In this document: one piece after another, positions 10,830 to 22,407 of the stretch | How positions within the stretch are numbered: the stretch's first letter is position 1 | Layout of the letters: each line of letters opens with the position of its first letter | Assembly: GCA_000827265.1 (NCBI GenBank) | Contig: KN834751.1 | Coordinates: 961,977 to 1,025,976, forward strand | Reading direction: 5' to 3' | DNA: 64,000 nucleotides | DNA from: Collybiopsis luxurians FD-317 M1 | Lineage: Eukaryota > Basidiomycota > Agaricomycetes > Agaricales > Omphalotaceae | Translations under genes and position numbers: made by a program | Notes under the pieces: model-generated | Database searches by the model: none | What the model saw: the letters and a program-made list of their open reading frames with translations, nothing else | Told to the model about the DNA's origin: nothing

Positions 10830-12167
10830 ATGACCTCAGAACGAGATATCATCTTTGTACGTTCGATATACTAATCCACCAAAAAAAGCCGCTCAATTTC
10901 AACTTTCCAGCTAACCGGAGCCTCTGGATTTTTAGGATCTCATATCCTTCTCCAACTCCTGGAAAAAGGGTATCATGTACGAGCGTACGTTCTACCTCCG
11001 TTAAACGAGTCTTCACGAAATGAATTGAGCCGCACTTGCCAGTACTGTACGAGAGAAGAAAGCCGCGAAGTTCAAGCTGAATTATGAGCGTTTCGGGAAC
11101 CATCTTGAAGTGGTTCCAATATCCGACATTGCCGTAGACCAGGTCCCTGATCGGCTGAAGGGTGTAAAAGCTCTTATCCACACCGCCGCACCTCTGCCTA
11201 CACGAGTGGGCGATGCCGAGGGCCAGCTGAAGGTGAGTTTTGGGAGGAAAACCCTCTTGTTGTAGACTTTGATGACATAGAGCGTGTCTGCAGGGAGCCG
11301 TCGAAGGTGCCCTCAATATCATCCGTCAAGCAGAGAAAGCCGGGGTCACACGCATCGTAATGACAAGTTCTCTCAGCACCGCTCGCTTGCGAGATACTCC
11401 AACTACCCAGCTTACGTTTAACGACAAAGGTAAGGTAGCAAGGTCCTCACCAATGATACATATTTCTATGAATCCCCCCTCTATGTAGAATGGCGCGTAA
11501 CATCGATGGAAGAAGCAAAAAATACCCATGGCATGGAGGCGTATCGCGCAGCTAAAACGCTAGCGGAAATGGCGGTCTGGGACTTTGCTGAGTCGCACCC
11601 TCATGTAGATATCACGACTCGTATGTCCTTTGTTCCATCTTCTGCACACATCACTTACGATCATCTTTAGTCAATCCGCCCATATTCTATGGTCCATTCG
11701 CCGAGGGCTTCGAGGTGGCACCATTGGATTATTACGCGTTATCCACAAATCTCTACATATACAGAGTTCTGGTTGCGGAGGGAATCTATCCTCCCGAGCC
11801 ATTCCATGCAGACATACGTGACGTTGCAAAGGCACATGTGTTGGCATTGGACTCGCCATCTTCTTCTTCGGTCGGCCGCAAGCGTATAATATTTGGTAGC
11901 CCGCATGATTTAGACTTTAGTGAGATGGTCAGCATGATCGGGACCCATCGACCCTCTTTGAAGGACAGACTCATCGCAGTTCCTCCACCGAAACATGCCG
12001 GAAAACGTATGATATACGATGCAGAGAGGCTTGAAGAAGTGCTAGAGATGAAGGACAAGGACTTCAAATCATTAAAAGACACAATCTTGGATACCGTTGA
12101 CAGCTTGTTGGATTTGGAAAGAAAATGGATCACTGCCGGTTACGACATTCATATACCTTTGCGGTAA
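10830..12167 (+). CDS. NAD(P)-dependent extended SDR reductase, copy A
   Basis: Extended short-chain dehydrogenase of the dihydroflavonol-reductase/cinnamoyl-CoA-reductase/Gre2-like group, reducing a carbonyl with NAD(P)H in the cytosol; substrate unknown. Exons are 10830-10856, 10911-10984, 11043-11232, 11294-11429, 11489-11620 and 11671-12167, all phase-consistent, giving 351 residues. The tiny first exon MTSERDIIF matches those of copies B and C. It has TGASGFLGSHIL (cofactor loop), IHTAAPL, VMTSS (catalytic Ser) and Y-x3-K in AYRAAKTLAE. Unlike B and C it lacks the last intron and is the most diverged copy. An MITE-like element lies just upstream. Confidence 0.88.
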
Positions 12168-13237
12168 ATGTAACACTTGTCAATACACAGACTTTACTTA
12201 CAGTTTCGGGTTGTCCTCCGGGCAAATCCTCTCTGATCTGCGTCAACCACTTAATACCTGTGGAAACAGAAAACGCCGTACTTGTATTATTATTTATAAG
12301 ACTCACCTAACCGCGTTGGCGCGTTGGCGGTGGCTGTACTAAGAAAGCGCTAGCGGTGCCTCCCACATCAATCGTTTCGTCGGCGTCTCGAGGTTTCAGA
12401 TTGAGGCCGAAGAATGCTGAGAAACCTCAGACAAAGGAGCTCATGGGCGACCGGCGAAGGACAAGAAGGGGGACTTGCGAAGAAAAAGAAGGGGGGAATT
12501 GAGAATGACACACATACGTAAAATCTATCTAATCCATCTATTATTGTAGGTACGCTAACAAGAACATCTTGTCCTTTTAGGACATAGCATATAAGTGAAT
12601 ATCGAATTGTAGATATGAAATTCTGATATTTGTAAGATCAGAATTACATTAACGCAGGCTTTTTCGCTGGATTCTTCTTCATCGTAAGCCTATATGCTCC
12701 TCGAAGCTCGAATGCAACTGAGGTGAAGACTGAACGCGAAGCACGTGCTTATCACGCTCGCCAGCGCGTGCAGCGCCACCTTGATGGATCTCGTATCCGA
12801 TCGAGGTCGGACTTTTTTCAAAAGTATAGCTTTGACCATTTCAAGTTACTCGGGGCCCGAAGCTGACAAACAAGAAGCTTCGGCCTTATGAAGAAACAGC
12901 ATTTAGAGAGCGGCAAATGAACGGGAGATGTAATAACTAGATGGTATAGTTGGAAGATGGCAGCGGGAGCGGGAGCGGTGCCTGATAAAAACCTGATAAA
13001 TTGCAAACTCAATCGATAAGATCGGAGACGTGTATCCAACGTGTATCTATCTAAATCTATCCTGCTATGCAGCTTCCTAATCTCCAATTGCCTTTCCGAG
13101 TTGCTCGGTCGTTGTTCTCCATTATCGGTTGCCCGAGGCCGACAACAACCTCCGCCTTTATAAAGAATCAACGTTCACTTCGATCGATAGCAACTACTTC
13201 CATATCTTCCACAACAACCACAACAACATCCATACAA
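12168..13237. other. Intergenic between reductases A and B, with promoter motif relic
   Basis: No gene recognised. At 12857-12883 lies a CCGAAGCT...AGCTTCGG inverted repeat followed by a CCTTATG stretch. It resembles the core-promoter segments of copies B and C but is not next to a gene. Confidence 0.4.
13132..13165 (+). promoter_or_regulatory. Core promoter of reductase B (conserved element plus TATA box)
   Basis: CCCGAGGCCGAC followed by a C/A-rich spacer and CCTTTATAAAG. The TATA box at 13159-13165 is about 75 bp before the ATG. The same order is seen before copy C. Confidence 0.5.
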
Positions 13238-14614
13238 ATGCCTTCCCAATCTGACATCGTTTTCGTACGTTAAACTTAGTCTCTTTACATGCAAAGAAAC
13301 TCACCTTCCAACGCAGTTGACCGGCGCAACTGGATTCTTGGGATCTCACATCCTCGTCCAACTTTTGCATAAAGGATACCGTGTCCGAGCGTACGTCGTT
13401 TGAGTGATATATCATCTGTGCAATGCGCTAACATCGACCTCCAGTGCTGTCCGAGAGAAGAAGGCAGCCCAGTTCAAAAACAGCTACGCGCACTACAAGG
13501 ATCAAGTAGAAGTCGTTGTGATCTCTGATATCTCAGAGGACAAATTCCCCGATGCGCTCAAGGGTGTCAAGGCAGTCATTCACACTGCTGCTCCTCTGAC
13601 CAACCGAGTAAAAGACGCCGCGGGACAGCTCAAGGTGAGCTTTATGTACAGAGAGAGACTAGAATTCCAGACTGATCTGTCCTAGGCTGCTGTAGATGGT
13701 CTATTGAACGTTGTCACTCAAGCAGAAAAGGCCGGTGTTAAACACATCATCGTGACCAGTACCGGTCTCACTGCCATGACTCCATCATACACATTCACCG
13801 ACAAAGGTAAATTGTGATCAAGAACTTTTGATGAATATATCTGGACCAACACTGTTTTTTTCTAGACTGGTTCGCTACCAGCAAAGAAGAAGCACTCAAA
13901 ACCGAGGGCGCCATTGCTTACATTTCCGCAAAAACCCTTGCAGAGCAAGAGCTCTGGAAGTTTGCTGACTCTCATCCTCATGTCGAAGTTACCACTCGTG
14001 CGTCACTTTGCTTCTTTTCTGTTTTTCTTCGTTCTCAACCAGTTTCCTTCCAGTCAACCCCTCTTACCTATACGGACCCGTGGCTGAAGGTTTCGTCGCC
14101 ACCACCGGAGACTACAACGTCCTTTCCACCAACGACCACCTCTGGAAGCTCCTTGCCCCCAACGGATCCTTCCCCGACCTCCCCCTCTACATCGACTACC
14201 GAGACATCGCCAAAGCCCACATCTTAGCCATCGACTCGCAGCCCACCTCCAAGGTCGGCCGCAAACGCTTGATCCTCAGCAGCCCACACGACTGCGATTA
14301 CGTTGAAATCATCAAGCTGCTCAAAGAGAAGCGACCGGAATTAAAAGACGTGAGTCGCAAGTCCATTCCATCATTGAAATTGAGTGCTAACGAAAAAAAA
14401 CCCACTACTACAGCGATTGATCACATCCGAGCCAAACTTGCAGTTCCCTGGCAAGCGTCTCAACTATGACCAAAACAGACTCCAGGAGGTTATCGGAATG
14501 ACCTTTGCCGACTTTACACCAATCGCTGATACCTATCTCGATACCATCGACAGTATCATCAAGGTGGAGAAACAGTGGAAGGCAGAAGGATTCGACGTCA
14601 AGGTCCCCTTGTAA
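13238..14614 (+). CDS. NAD(P)-dependent extended SDR reductase, copy B
   Basis: Same family as copy A. Seven exons: 13238-13264, 13317-13390, 13445-13634, 13686-13806, 13866-13997, 14054-14349 and 14414-14614, all in phase, 346 residues. The first exon MPSQSDIVF precedes LTGATGFLGSHIL. It has VTSTG (Ser region) and AYISAKTLAE (Y-x3-K). It ends VKVPL. Its exon lengths are identical to those of copy C, which points to recent tandem duplication. Downstream lies a relic of the MDM31 tail (14745-14860), so the copied block reached into the neighbouring gene. All catalytic residues are intact. Confidence 0.9.
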
Positions 14615-14744
14615 ATGTAAAGAAAGAAGCGCTTGTAGACTATAGTTGTTCGATACATGTTGTATGTCGTAGAAAAGTACTCTTAAACAACAAAGATATG
14701 ATATGATATGATAAACACGGTACCACTGGAATGGGTCCCCCGCC

Positions 14745-14860
14745 TGATTTCGGATTTATCAGTTGTGTTTCCAAGTTGAACAGTTCGCTCTTCGTTCGAG
14801 ACCTCAAATACGCCTCCCCGACACGTATCTGGCACGAGGTAGGCAACTCCGCACATTGGC
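14745..14860 (-). pseudogene. Relic of the MDM31 3' end
   Basis: Read on the minus strand it has a run resembling the last residues of MDM31 (REAYLRSQEERELFSVEM): VGEAYLRSRTKSELFNLET. Nucleotide similarity also holds in the 3' flank between reductase B and this relic and between reductase C and intact MDM31. No upstream MDM31 exons are present here, so it cannot be a functional gene. Confidence 0.7.
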
Positions 14861-15559
14861 CATTCTTGAGGGGTGAAATTTTGTTGGATGCATGCTCACC
14901 CCATCGATCTGAGAAGTCCAGCTTTGACCATCCCGACTGGGGGTAATGTTTGAGTCCGATTCGATTGCGCCGATTTCGAGATGACGAGAAAACACAACTT
15001 GCCTCGAAATGACCCTGCATAAAAAACCTTTCGTGCCGTCCGCCGGCAGAGCTGCATCTTGCGATATAGCTTATGCTTATCGATATGAAAGCATGCGCGC
15101 AAGTATCTAACACCCAATCTCCTGCAGATCCCTGATGATGTTGGAGATTCAGACTCTGTGGCACTGCTGCAGAAAGTTATTGTTGATTCCAAGTTTAAGT
15201 TTATTGGAAGGAGTAAGGCGGATTAGGTCAGCTCCGAGCTGCGTTGGATCTCTATACACTACACTGGTTTTGGATCTGAACTTTTCGAGGTAAGTCTGTA
15301 CTTCTTCCCGAATCGTCACTTCCAACTGTTCCGAATATTTGCGGGACCTGGCCGCGTAATATCTATCAATCCATCTACTCTATTCTGTCTGTCTAAAAGG
15401 TGAAGTCAAGTTGAAATGTCATTACGCGATCGCGCGAGTTGCTTACCGGTACGTTCAAATCTCAAGAGCTCACTAAGCACTTGTCCATCCAACTCGCAAT
15501 TCTCGCAATTTCGGCTACTCGGGGTTGTCTGCATCGTGACAATGGAATACCGGTCGTCT

Positions 15560-15597
15560 ACCCGAAGCTGACAAAAAAAAACTCGGCCCTTATAATA
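15560..15597 (+). promoter_or_regulatory. Core promoter of reductase C
   Basis: CCCGAAGCTGAC, an A-run, CTCGGCCCT and TATAATA (15591-15597), about 47 bp before the ATG; parallels the promoter of copy B. Confidence 0.5.
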
Positions 15598-15643
15598 TGT
15601 GAACCAAATCGATAACAACCCCATCTCCTGTACCTTTTTCCAA

Positions 15644-17075
15644 ATGTCCTCCAATTCTGACATTGTTTTCGTACGTTAAACCCAATTTACTTTTTGCATA
15701 CAAAGAGCCCTTTTTTCTTACTCACCTTCCAACAACGCAGTTGACCGGCGCAACGGGATTCCTAGGATCTCACATCCTCGTTCAACTTTTAGGTAAAGGG
15801 TACCGTGTCCGAGCGTACGTCGAGTCGTTTGAGTGGTATATCATCTGTACAATCCGCTAATATCAACCTCGATTCATCCACCAGTGCGGTCCGAGAGAAG
15901 AAAGCAGCCCAGTTCAAAGCCAACTACGCGCATTACAAAGATCGAGTAGAAGTCGTCGTGATCTCCGATATCTCAGAGGACAAATTCCCCGATGCGCTCA
16001 AAGGCGTCAAGGCGGTCATACATACCGCTGCACCTCTGGTATTCCGAGTAAAAGATGCTGCAGGGCAGATAAAGGTGCGCATATTGTAATCGAGTTTCTT
16101 ATCGCCAGAAAAGAAGTTTATGCCGATTTTCCTATAGGCTGCGGTAGATGGGACTATGAACGTTGTCGGTCAAGCAGAAAAGGCCGGAGTTACGCGTATC
16201 GTAGTGACCAGCACCCTCTTGACTGCCCAAACTCCAAAATACACGTTCACGGACCAAGGTAAGTAGCGAATGAAAAAAAAAAGAGTCGATCTAGACGCAT
16301 ACTGATTGTCCTCCTATAGACTGGCTCGCGACCACCAAAGAAGAGGCACTCAAAACTGAGGGTTACGTCGCATACATGGCTGCAAAGACACTCGCAGAGA
16401 AGGAGGTTTGGAAGTTTGCTGAATCTCATCCACATGTGGAAATCACCACTCGTGCGTAAACATCGAGTTTGGACTAAACTCATTTTTCAAATATACATCC
16501 CCCTCACAGTGAACCCACCGTACCTATACGGCCCCCTCGCTGAAGGTTTTATCCTTTCCACAGGAGACTACGCCGCCCTATCCACCAATTCTCACCTCTG
16601 GAAGCTCCTCTCACCTCAAGGTGTCTTCCCCGCCCACCCACTCTACATCGACATCCGCGACATCGCCAAAGCCCACATCTTGGCCATAGACTCGCAGCCC
16701 ACGTCCAAAGTCGGCCGCAAACGTATGATCATCAGCAGCACGCACGAAGTCGACTATGCCGAGATCGTGAAAACGATTAGAGAGAAGCGACCAGAGTTAA
16801 CAGATGTGAGTCGGGAGAGCTGTTCAATTCTGATCATGTAAACATGTACTGACGAAAAAATCCCACTTCTACAGCGCTTGATCACCAGTGAATATAAACC
16901 GACTATCCCTTTCAAACGTCTTCCTTATAACCAAAAGAGACTCGAGGAGGTTATAGGCATGAAACCCTCCGACTTTACACCGCTCTATGATACCATCCTC
17001 GATTCCGTCGACACTATCATCTCGGTGGAGACGAAATGGACCGCAGAAGGAGTCGACGTCAAAGTTCCCTTGTAA
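15644..17075 (+). CDS. NAD(P)-dependent extended SDR reductase, copy C
   Basis: Closest relative of copy B. Exons are 15644-15670, 15741-15814, 15885-16074, 16138-16258, 16320-16451, 16510-16805 and 16875-17075, each the same length as in B, 346 residues. It starts MSSNSDIVF, then LTGATGFLGSHIL, IHTAAPL, VTST and AYMAAKTLAE (Y-x3-K), and ends VKVPL. It is convergent with MDM31; the two stop codons are 149 bp apart. This is probably the ancestral position next to MDM31, from which B with its MDM31 relic was copied. Confidence 0.9.
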
Positions 17076-17224
17076 CGTAAAATAGAAAACCCCAAAAAGG
17101 AGAACCACGTGTAGTATGTTCAATTATACATGTATGTCGTAGAAATGTACCACCAAACGAAAAAAAAAAAAGATGATCTCGAGTTGTGATTCGAATTCAG
17201 ATTCGGGCGCGAAGAAGTACCGGG

Positions 17225-20133
17225 TTACATTTCCACACTGAACAACTCTCTCTCCTCTTGGGACCTCAGATACGCCTCCCTCACGCGTATCGACACGGGG
17301 TCCATCAAATTGCGCAACGCAGAGAGCACAGCGCTCGCCGTCATCTGCAAACTCCACACGCTGACCGTCTTGATCCGACGATTAATGTTGGCTTGCGAGA
17401 CGTGGTGAGCTAAAGCGTCGTATATCTTGAACGAAATCTCGTCGAGCAAGCCTGTTTCCCACATCTACTCATGACAGCAGCACGTCCAGCGTCAGAAAGC
17501 CTATTCGCGAAGCCACAAAAAACACGCCTTACCGTCCAAGCACCATCAAAATCATTGAGATCCTTCACAACCCTACAATGAATAGGAACCAAAGTCTTGT
17601 TCGCACTGTCAACCAAAACCCAAACCCATCATCAGAGTCTAGTCAAAAAAACGCAACGAAAAAAATTCCAAAACGCACTTCATAAACGCCACAATCGGCC
17701 TGATCAACGCATTATTCACATAGGACAAATCGCTAGTGAAAATCGGCACCGCAGCCTTGACATCCCTAAACCTCAAATCAATCTCAATCGCCACCTTGGC
17801 ACCGGGACGGGGACTAGGGCCAGGACCAGGACCAGGACCAGGACCAGGACTAGACTGCTTAACATCGTCCTGCTCCCCATGCCCAAGCCCAGAACGACCA
17901 TACCCTGAAGTAGAGGCGGACGCAGAAGCAGACAACGCCGTATCCGGCTCCGGAGCGCTCAGGGGTGGTTTAGCCAGTTGCCTCTGTCCAGGGATCCTCT
18001 GCCGCAGAGGGTCCAGTGCAGGCGCCGTAGAGAGGGTAGTAGATATGGCATCGGCGATTTCTTCGAGGATGACGTTCAGCGCGAGTGCGTCGTCGGGGTC
18101 CTTAGGGAACTTGATGTCGAGAACGGCGTCGAGTTTTCCAGAGGTAATCCATGAGACGGGACCTTCCATGGATGTGGAGGCTTGGAGGTGATCAATATTC
18201 ACTCCATCGATTCGGATGCGGGACTGGCAACGAGTCACATCGTATCAGGGCATCAATGTAAAAAAGCAGGAAAAAAAAACACACCATCCTAACCCAATCA
18301 CTATCCTTCAAATCACTCTCCATCGTCCTCCCTATACTCTGCGGCTTATGCAGACTAAACAGACAATTATCAAACTGGCCCACAATATTCTCCGCCGACA
18401 AAAAGTCGTAAAACATCCACCGTTTCCGGAACGTACGAATGTCGGCGCGGAAGATGGACGCGGTGTACGGTCGGAAGCCGCCGGGTTGGTACACAGTGAT
18501 GAGGACGTCTTCGAGCTGCAGCGAGTCCAGCTCAAAGTCTCCTGATTGGGATTCGTGGCGGAAAGAGGCGGGATCGAGGGGATGTTCGGGGTCATACCGG
18601 ACGGAGCGTCGATCTGCGGTGATCGTCGTTGAGATTTGTGCAAAAGAAAGAAAGTTTTCACGTACCTAGTACACCCCGAACACCTTTCACAACCGCATCC
18701 TCCACCAACCCCCTACCATCCAACCATCTCCACAACGAAAACGTCACATCCACAGAATCAATATTCAAATCAAACATTGAATAATTCGCATCTTCTTGAG
18801 ACTCCAGTGCGGCATGAGCAGCATCCAACTGCGCACCCTCACCCTCATCGTCATCTTCATCTTCCCCACCAAGATGACGATGCCCATCATCGTGAATACC
18901 AGCGGCAGCCAAATGCGCGTCGATCCTTTTTCTCTGTTGGGGCGTCGTTATGGGGCGTCGGGAGACGTAGACGTTTTTGAATGAAATGCGGGAGTCTTTC
19001 CATTTGGGGACGATGGCGGATTCGAAGATGATGGTGATTCCGGTTTCGGAGGTTAGGTAGTCGCTGATGCCTCGGGCGATGAAATCTAAGAGGATAATGG
19101 ATGAGCAAGGTTTTACAACTGTATATTTAAACAAGACACACGTTGTAATCGCAAGCTATTCGCAATCGCGAATACGACCGATAGAAAAGTTGTCCTGAAA
19201 GCATAGGAAACCAAAAAGAAAAGGGTTACTCTCGATCTCCTTCGCTTCGCAAGGGAACCACCAAAAAAAGAAACTCACGTCCCCACCAAAATCCAAATTG
19301 TCTGACTCATAAGTATCCACGTAAGAATCCCCGAAATATCATCCGCGTTGTACTTGCGAAACGACTTGATGGTGAACCACTTGAAGCGTATGCGAAGACG
19401 CTGCCAGAATCCGTCTGCGACGCGGAGAAAGTCTTCTTGGGTCGGACGGTGCAGGTGGGGGAGGGACAGGGCGAGTTTGCGGAAGGAACGGGAGTAGTAG
19501 TCGAAGTTGTAGGGGAGGATGCGGCGGTGGGGGTCGTTGGGTTCGGTAGGTTGGTGGGGAGATATGGGTTTGGGTTTGGTGGGTGGTTCGGATAGAGGAG
19601 GAGGGGAAGGGGGAGGGGAGTCTGTTTCGGAGGGTATTCGTGTATGTGGTTGAGCTTCTGATAGACTAGCATTTGGATTTTCATCATTCCGCGATTTCGA
19701 AGTATCACCACCGTTCGAACGAGCAGCAGATTCAGACGACGCTGCCGCATTTCGTCTCTTCAAAAGATCCCTCACAGGGCTTGACCCCGACCCCGACCCC
19801 TCCTCTTTTTGCCTCTGAACAGCAGCAGAATGGAAAGACTGAGACTGAAACCGAGTATGATTTTTACACGCAAGACTTGGCCGTCCTAGATAACGAGTAC
19901 AAGTACCTTTACACCATCAACATGTATCCTTTGTACAAACCCAAAAACACAAAAGGGAACCACTCACCTAGGTTGGGGTCGGGTCGTTGCACCTTGAAAA
20001 AATTACAAATCGTCTTATACCGGTCGACTGCGGCATAATTATGAGGTCGTCGGACTTGAATGGAGATGGAAACTGCAACTGTATGATAGCTAGGTGGCTT
20101 GATGCGTTTCACCAAGCTAAAGGACAAGGACAT
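17225..20133 (-). CDS. MDM31: Mitochondrial inner-membrane morphology protein Mdm31/Mdm32 family
   Basis: Homologues sit in the mitochondrial inner membrane and are needed for mitochondrial shape, distribution and lipid balance in yeast. Exon 1 is 20133-19968 and exon 2 is 19906-19279; further introns follow. The N-terminus is basic and Ser-rich, as for a mitochondrial targeting sequence. Family landmarks are KWFTIKSFRKYNADDISG followed by a hydrophobic span (ILTWILMSQTIWILVGT, continuing FLSVVFAIANSL), EFIARGISDYLTSETG, DVTFSLWRWLDGRGL, QPGGFRPYTASIFRADI and RKRWMFYDFLSAENIVGQFD. A Gly-Pro dipeptide repeat at about 17815-17850 is a low-complexity insert. The C-terminus ends SVEM. Assignment is from remembered family motifs. 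The 3' end was duplicated into the reductase array. Confidence 0.88.
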
Positions 20134-20159
20134 GGAAAGGAAAAAATATGCGTTGCATG

Positions 20160-21017
20160 GACGTCATGAACAAATTGAAATCCAGAAAGTCTAGACGCCA
20201 CACCGGACCGCGAACCCTTTGCAATCTCAGTTCAACTCACTGCTCACACGCAAACTGGAGTTTGTAAAAAAAAATACATTTGAACGAGATATCAATATCG
20301 ATACCGTACCATGTCGTATAAGAGTACGAGTGGTAAATATACAACAAATTTCAACTATTTTAGTTATACATAGTGTATAATCAGAGCCTGGCGGTCAGGT
20401 AAGTCATTGTAAAAAAAAACCCATCACCCGAAAATCTCTTTTTTTTTCAGGGTAATTCCAGACCCAAGAAAATCGCGGGTGAAGCCCCAAAAATAACCCT
20501 ATTATACGTATTGTATATCCGTTTCGAAAAAAAGGCAAAGCAAATAACAAGAAAGAGAAGAGGAAGAAAATAAGTGTTACATTGTAGCTACAAAAATTTC
20601 CCAAATGCCGCGGCGTAAAGATCTCATGAACGAAGGGTTAATAAAATAAGTTGGTCAAGGTCGACCTAGTGAAACAAAGAAGTATAGGAGCAAAAAGGAA
20701 AAAGGATCAAGGAGTGTTGATACAACAACGACGCATGTGTATAGGGTCGTAGTGGGTCGCGGAGAAGATTATATACAAGGGATCGTGTGGTGGCAGTAGT
20801 AAACGTTCGTCAAGTCAAACGACTCTCCGCCAGTGTTTGTATAACCATGATTTGCAAAAAAATAATATATATGATGCGTGCGTGGTTGGTATATGGAATG
20901 GTAGATCTGAAAAAACGAGTGTAAGCAAGTGCCAACTAAACTCGTGTATCGAAACTCGACTTACGTGCAAACAGACAGACGTGCATGCTAATTTCGATGG
21001 GGTTCGTTTTTTCCAGT
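20160..21017. other. Intergenic, no gene recognised
   Basis: A/T-rich sequence between the 5' end of MDM31 and the pheromone-like gene. The part nearest 21017 is probably 3' UTR of the pheromone-like gene. Confidence 0.4.
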
Positions 21018-21155
21018 TTAAGCAATCACGCAGAAACTGTTGGTAGCACTGCTGTTGCTTTCCTCGTCGATCGGCAGATTCGTCGAGGTGGTAGTGGTCT
21101 CGTCCTCGGCAGCGACGCGGGAGAAGACGGATGCGAGAGTAGCGAAGGAATCCAT
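21018..21155 (-). CDS. Putative mating pheromone precursor (CaaX lipopeptide)
   Basis: An intronless 45-residue ORF beginning MDSFATLASVFSRV and ending NSFCVIA followed by a stop. The C-terminal CVIA is a textbook farnesylation box. Short length, the MDSF/MDAF-type start, a Ser/Thr/Asp/Glu-rich middle and a C-terminal Cys-aliphatic-aliphatic-X are the hallmarks of basidiomycete pheromone precursors, which are farnesylated, carboxymethylated and cut to a peptide of about 9-14 residues recognised by STE3-type receptors. The acidic DEE about 10 residues before the Cys could mark the cleavage site. No receptor gene is visible in the window, so it may be a stand-alone pheromone-like gene outside the mating-type locus. 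It is too short for usual gene callers. Confidence 0.75.
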   Translation of the reverse strand: MDSFATLASVFSRVAAEDETTTTSTNLPIDEESNSSATNSFCVIA

Positions 21156-21324
21156 TGAGTGATATTGTAAGGTGGTTATGAGATGGAAGGTTTCGCGAAA
21201 ATGTCAAAAAGCCAGGTTAAAGGCGAGTGTAAGAGGGTGAGGTAACGCTAGAAGCTAGTGGAAGTGGAGAACGAATTCGTTTGCGAACGAGTTTGTTGGG
21301 AGAACCTGTCAGACAGGGAGGACG

Positions 21325-21333
21325 CTTTTTATA
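21325..21333 (-). promoter_or_regulatory. Possible TATA box of the pheromone-like gene
   Basis: TATAAAAAG on the minus strand about 175 bp upstream of the ATG, leaving room for a 5' leader. Confidence 0.4.
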
Positions 21334-22407
21334 TGTCCACTCTTCATAAAAGACAACAAAAACAACAAGAGGGCCGAAGGTTGAGGGTCATACCGCACAG
21401 GCACAGTGAGCTAATTGTTTATTGCTAGCATGATGACAGAGCATAGACGGACAAACCAATGGGCGACAAGGGTGGGTACCTAGTTCGAGAAACAATAACC
21501 TGCGAAATTCGGTTCAAGATCCCACGGCTCTTTTCCGGTGCGGGTATTCTGGATGATTAGCTTAATATCATGAGCGAGCGACATCTATCCGAGTAAGTAG
21601 GTAATTGTTATTTCGTTCGTCATAGATTTGGGATGTCAAAAGCCAATTTCGCGTATCCAGCAGTGATAAATGAGTGAGGGAATTCATGGTACATGGTCGA
21701 TCGGTCCTATGGTGCGAAGGCCAGTGGTCATTCCCTCCGGATCCTCCTACGAATTGAACCACAAGCTGTTTTGTGGTTCATAATCGCCACACCGACAACC
21801 CCCTCGTCCTATGGAACCCGTCCCGACGACACCGGCTTGAAGGAAAACACAATAAAGCAGACGTATAGCGCGGTGCGAAAGGAGATAGAAAGGGAAGGGA
21901 AACCGCCCTTATCGTTAACCCTTTCGCATCGAGATTCTCAATTGGAAATGGGACGCCTGGAACGCCTGGCCTTCGTAGAGGGATACGGAACGGATGCGCA
22001 TCACCGAAATATTCCAACCCCAGGATAATTTTGGAAGATAACAATAAAGGCAGGTACCATCGAACTTGAACATTGCACGTCGTGTGCGTTTTCCCGGAGA
22101 ATTGTATTTGTGATGGTTTAAACGTGCTGTTGGTTCGTGGTTCTTGAAGGTTGAATGCGCCGACGTCAGGTTTTGAAGGAGGAGGGTGAAGAAAAAAAAA
22201 CAATAACACTTTGACAGTGATGTTCCTGAAATTGAAAATGACGCTAGTGGGGAAAGCCTTTCGCCCTTTAGAAGCTAAATCTTGATGGACTTGAGGCTCA
22301 TACAGAAATAGTAGATGGAAGAAGCAAAAAAGAGAGAGAGCGGAGTATGAATCAGGCGGAGATGGACCGGAGCTGACCGATATACCGGGCCTTGTAACTA
22401 GACCACC
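21334..22407. other. Intergenic, no gene recognised
   Basis: An open frame at 21693-22028 has an ATG but no recognisable protein features or splice support. The region probably holds the divergent promoters of the pheromone-like and J-protein genes. Confidence 0.4.

Noticed and set aside
14640..15164. 174-codon minus-strand frame between reductases B and C
   Set aside because: Only its end matches MDM31; the rest is noncoding in appearance. Treated as a relic, not a gene.
17736..18191. Plus-strand frame of 151 codons rich in Gly-Pro
   Set aside because: Antisense shadow of the MDM31 exon repeat.
21693..22028. 111-codon ORF upstream of the J-protein
   Set aside because: Has an ATG but no recognisable motif, signal or splice evidence.
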